A stretch of DNA of 64,000 nucleotides from Flavobacterium soyae (GTDB lineage Bacteria > Bacteroidota > Bacteroidia > Flavobacteriales > Flavobacteriaceae), in assembly GCF_021245985.1 (NCBI RefSeq), contig NZ_JAJQXA010000011.1, forward strand, positions 1-64,000. Direction: 5' to 3'. Shown piece by piece: positions 63,573 to 64,000 of this stretch; position 1 is the stretch's first letter, and every line of letters starts with the position of its first letter. The translations under genes were made by a program, and so were the position numbers. Under the pieces are notes generated by a model. It worked only from the letters and a program-made list of their open reading frames with translations. It ran no database searches and was not told where the DNA came from.

Positions 63573-64000
63573 ATGCCTAATTTAATAACTGCGCTGCTCT
63601 CTGAAAAGAAAGCCATGATGATACTGAGCCTGCTCTCAGCACAACTGATTTTTTCACAAAAAATATACGAATACAATTCCCCTGGAGCAAACTGCTACAG
63701 TCAGTACTTATTTAAAGAAAATACACCGCTTCCAAAAGGGGTGCTGGTTATAGATGCAAAGGGGGCAGATTTAAAAGCGTATAATGAAAGCAACCCGTAT
63801 TTAAACTCAGGCCTCTTCAAAGATTATAACTTTTTATATATCAACATCTTAAGTAAAGAAAACGAAATCCCTTTAAACTGCTATAACGTAATCATTTACA
63901 CCGTAGCCTATATTCATGATGTTAATGAATCGGTTTTCTTTTTGGTCAGTGCCTCAGGCCTGACAAATCCGGATGCTCCTTTTTTCATTAAAAACAGCAG
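63573..64000 (+). CDS. Exported protein of unknown function, cut by the window end
   Basis: An open frame of at least 142 codons running off the right edge. The start may be 63573 (MPNL) or, more likely, 63615 or 63618 (MMILSLLSAQLIFSQ), which gives a proper signal peptide. The visible mature part has PLPKGVLVIDAKGADLKAY and YNVIIYTVAYIHDVNESVFFLVSASG, with alternating hydrophobic residues suggesting an alpha/beta fold. I do not recognise a family. It lies 138 bp after the ABC ATPase gene on the same strand. Confidence 0.7.
   Translation, partial: MPNLITALLSEKKAMMILSLLSAQLIFSQKIYEYNSPGANCYSQYLFKENTPLPKGVLVIDAKGADLKAYNESNPYLNSGLFKDYNFLYINILSKENEIPLNCYNVIIYTVAYIHDVNESVFFLVSASGLTNPDAPFFIKNS

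Overview
The window looks like chromosomal DNA of a Flavobacterium-type bacterium (phylum Bacteroidota). The evidence is AT-rich sequence, the gliding genes gldF and gldG, a SusC/SusD pair, TonB receptors with carboxypeptidase-like N-terminal domains, DUF4249 and DUF4294 proteins, and -7 promoter boxes of the TAnnTTTG type. I see no rRNA, tRNA, CRISPR array, transposase or integrase.

Layout. 0.8-2.6 kb: divergent DUF4294 and M42-peptidase genes. 2.7-10.3 kb: a two-component system followed by a CzcCBA-like metal-efflux RND operon. 10.3-22.2 kb: housekeeping genes (ankyrin protein, purC, HAD phosphatase, DUF1801, PhoH, SAM-hydroxide adenosyltransferase, ABM-fold protein, gldF-gldG, dnaN, DsbA/FrnE-like protein), with long palindromic repeats in the spacers. 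22.2-38.0 kb: a mannan or N-glycan utilisation locus on the minus strand, in the order LacI regulator, SusC, SusD, GH2 beta-mannosidase, two GH92 alpha-mannosidases, GH125 and a ROK sugar kinase. 38.6-42.9 kb: a membrane MutS-like ATPase, a universal stress protein and mnmE. 43-45.3 kb: an excisionase-like HTH protein, a TetR regulator and a split membrane protein resembling Pycsar (DUF5706) effectors. 45.5-51.9 kb: a TetR-controlled AcrAB-TolC-type efflux operon. 52.1-64 kb: a LytS/LytTR system followed by a TonB receptor, a DUF4249 lipoprotein, a DUF3471-like protein, outer-membrane phospholipase A, a DUF2147-like protein, TolC, an adaptor, an FtsX permease, an ABC ATPase and one gene cut by the window end.

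Base composition rises just after mnmE. Hand-counted 60-base lines gave 27% GC at 3.5 and 20 kb, against 42% at 48 kb and 38% at 55 kb. The right-hand 20 kb therefore looks like accessory DNA or DNA of different origin.

Most notable observations: (1) two promoters in the LytTR cluster each carry a paired TGTCCA(C/G)TT direct repeat exactly 66 bp before a CATTTTTG box, which defines a candidate regulon; (2) three composite TTCGAC/GTCGAA operators control the TetR-efflux operon; (3) the beta-mannosidase appears to lack two whole beta-sandwich modules without any frameshift; (4) a Pycsar-effector-like membrane protein is split into two overlapping ORFs; (5) long, mostly perfect intergenic palindromes occur, and a companion repeat of one family lies inside the coding sequence of mnmE.
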